From positions 1 to 6,764 of the forward strand of contig DCDL01000005.1 of the NCBI GenBank assembly GCA_002316385.1: a stretch of DNA of 6,764 nt, in the 5' to 3' direction. The position numbers were made by a program, and so were the translations under genes. The notes beneath the pieces were generated by a model. It was not told where the DNA came from. It did not search any database and was given only the letters and a program-made list of their open reading frames with translations. This document shows, in pieces, positions 5,883-6,764 of the stretch (within the stretch, counting starts at the first letter, position 1; each line of letters opens with the position of its first letter). Source of the stretch: Clostridium sp. UBA1056. Its GTDB lineage: Bacteria > Bacillota > Clostridia > Clostridiales > Clostridiaceae.

Positions 5883-6223
5883 ATGCTTATGTAATTTCAC
5901 GCCATCATGGTGGTTTAAATGGCTTTGAAAAGTTTCTGGATAGATTTTCAGAGGATACTGGAGATGAAGCTGAGGCATGTATTGAAATTTTTTTAAATAA
6001 TAATATAGATTTATATAAAAAAGAATATAAATTTAACATTAAAAAGTTTAAAAGGATAATTGAGTTTTTAAAAGGGAATATGGATAAGAAGGATGCAGAA
6101 AGCTCTATTAATATTTATATCTATGTTAAACTTGTATTTTCACTTTTAATAGCTAGTGACTTTTATGCAACTTCGGAATTTATGAGTGAAACTAAATTAG
6201 TTTCCATACAGAAAATCACTTGA
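5883..6223 (+). pseudogene. cas3: Broken cas3 (internal fragment of the HD nuclease domain)
   Basis: Cas3 is the nuclease-helicase that Cascade recruits to destroy target DNA. A strong AGGAGGAG site and an ATG (5883) remain, but that frame stops after three codons. The cas3 frame resumes at 5888, two bases out of phase, and reads 111 codons to TGA at 6221. Recognisable parts are YVISRHHGGL (the HHG metal-binding motif) at its residues 1-10 and SLLIASDFYAT (residues 85-95) with the HD-domain aspartate. The first HD motifs are missing and no helicase motif follows, so about 100 N-terminal and some 600 C-terminal residues are lost compared with an ordinary Cas3. The last dozen residues (ETKLVSIQKIT) do not look like Cas3. 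The fragment cannot be an active nuclease. The clean junction beside the start codon suggests one internal deletion plus a separate loss of the 3' part. Confidence 0.85.
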
Positions 6224-6245
6224 GATACTACCAACTGTACGGAAA
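6201..6245. repeat. Inverted repeat at the cas3 truncation point
   Basis: TTTCCATACAG (6201-6211) and CTGTACGGAAA (6235-6245) are complementary at 10 of 11 positions around a 23-base centre. The left arm begins about where Cas3 similarity ends. It may be the end or scar of a mobile element, a recombination site or a protein-binding dyad; no transposase is present. The stem could also act as a weak terminator, though the loop is long. Confidence 0.5.
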
Positions 6246-6271
6246 TTTTAACTATAAAAATATATAAATAT

Positions 6272-6327
6272 TTATATATAGAACTATTTAAAAAGTTAAA
6301 TAGTTCTATATATAGCTTTTTAAATAG
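6272..6327. terminator. Long AT-rich hairpin with competing stem, probable terminator
   Basis: Arms 6273-6291 and 6296-6314 (TATATATAGAACTATTTAA and its complement) are perfectly paired over 19 bases around the loop AAAG. TTTTT follows at 6317-6321. A second stem, CTATTTAAAAAG (6284-6295) with CTTTTTAAATAG (6316-6327), is also perfect and excludes the first. It probably ends transcription from the cas side before the rRNA operon. The unusual stem length and nested second palindrome also suit a small mobile palindromic element. Confidence 0.65.
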
Positions 6328-6582
6328 TCGCTTTATTCATGCAGGGTGAAGAATATTATTATTTAAATAATGGTATTAAAGATATTAAAAAATGAAGAAG
6401 TAATAGATGTATTGTTAGCACTTTTAACTAGCACAATGAGTTAAATACAATAGAAAATTAAATAATTAGATTAAATTAAAGGATACTTGTCCCAGTGTAT
6501 CAATATTAGAAAAACATAGTATTTTAGTGAAAATAAAAGATATATAAGTATAATTTCATATAGAGATTATATTATATGGTTT
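6328..6582. other. Intergenic region before the rRNA promoters
   Basis: About 255 bases with no intact gene. A 14-base palindrome, ATTATTTAAATAAT, lies at 6358-6371. Positions 6370-6444 form a tiny open frame (ATG to TAA, 24 codons) reading MVLKILKNEEVIDVLLALLT and four more residues. This resembles the start of small clostridial proteins of unknown function, but it has no well-placed ribosome binding site and is probably a decayed fragment. I see no tRNA, CRISPR repeat or further cas sequence. Confidence 0.45.
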
Positions 6583-6610
6583 TTGTAAGAAAAAATCATG
6601 ATAAGATAAT
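6583..6610 (+). promoter_or_regulatory. Upstream tandem promoter of the rRNA operon (P1)
   Basis: TTGTAA (6583-6588), a 16-base spacer and GATAAT (6605-6610). Clostridial rRNA operons often have tandem promoters, and this one lies about 90 bases before the stronger candidate. It is followed by a short GC-containing dyad (GTCGC 6615-6619, GCGGC 6628-6632). Confidence 0.5.
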
Positions 6611-6675
6611 CCATGTCGCTAAGTGATGCGGCAACAAACAACAAAAACTTAAGAAAAAACTTCTTAAAAGAGTTA

Positions 6676-6704
6676 TTGACAGATAAGAAATTATCTAGTA
6701 GAGT
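6676..6704 (+). promoter_or_regulatory. Main rRNA operon promoter (P2) with A-rich upstream element
   Basis: A consensus -35 TTGACA (6676-6681), a 17-base spacer and TAGAGT (6699-6704, four of six matches). The A-rich block at about 6636-6660 fits an UP element, as expected for a strong stable-RNA promoter. An inverted repeat, TTAAGAA (6649-6655) and TTCTTAA (6661-6667), lies just upstream, and the spacer contains GATAA-GAAA-TTATC. Confidence 0.75.
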
Positions 6705-6710
6705 AGTAAG

Positions 6711-6764
6711 AGTCGTCGGAAGTAATCGATGATAATGAAAACCAAATGGTCTTTGAAAATTAAA
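6711..6764 (+). other. Leader of an rRNA operon with boxA-like antitermination element
   Basis: The predicted transcript begins near 6711. TGGTCTTTGAAAAT (6747-6760) resembles the boxA antiterminator and the sequence usually found just before clostridial 16S rRNA genes. No mature rRNA sequence is inside the window; a 16S gene should begin within roughly the next hundred bases. The assignment rests on the promoter plus this motif. Confidence 0.7.

Noticed and set aside
6600..6764. tRNA or 5S rRNA gene before the window end
   Set aside because: No cloverleaf or 5S-like sequence is seen; the stretch reads as promoter and rRNA leader.

Overview
The window is AT-rich DNA with Clostridium-type genes, strong AGGAGG/GGGGG ribosome binding sites and a clostridial type I-B CRISPR effector operon. 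I place it in Clostridium or a close relative; the species cannot be named from this stretch. All recognisable genes are on the + strand.

Layout: positions 1-447 are mostly non-coding, with scraps that may be decayed coding sequence. Positions 448-1347 encode an AraC-type regulator with a GyrI-like effector domain. It is visibly richer in G+C than its surroundings and ends before a rho-independent terminator (1455-1492). Positions 1493-1657 are the upstream region of the cas operon. This region carries a leader-like sequence also present at 87-126, one solitary CRISPR-repeat-like dyad (about 1563-1592) and a -10 box. The operon cas6, cas8b, cas7, cas5 follows (1661-5839), tightly packed with short overlaps or gaps. 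Inside the 3' end of cas8b a very strong internal ribosome binding site and in-frame ATG (3718) mark a separately translated Cas11 small subunit. Together these supply a complete Cascade surveillance complex: crRNA processing (Cas6), large subunit (Cas8b), small subunit (Cas11), backbone (Cas7) and 5'-handle cap (Cas5).

The operon then breaks. The next gene, cas3, keeps its ribosome binding site and ATG but only about 100 codons from the middle of its HD nuclease domain. Its N-terminus and the whole helicase are gone. There is no cas4, cas1 or cas2 and no CRISPR array in the window. Where they would be expected there is a dyad, a very long AT-rich hairpin, about 260 bases of apparently empty DNA, two tandem promoters, and a leader ending in a boxA-like sequence typical of clostridial rRNA operons. 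A 16S rRNA gene probably starts just past the window.

The most interesting reading is a Cascade that can still assemble and bind DNA but has no local nuclease and no adaptation module. Beside its promoter is a lone degenerate repeat that could give a crRNA-like guide for autoregulation (CreR-like). This is a hypothesis. The plain alternative is a decaying CRISPR locus with an operator dyad.
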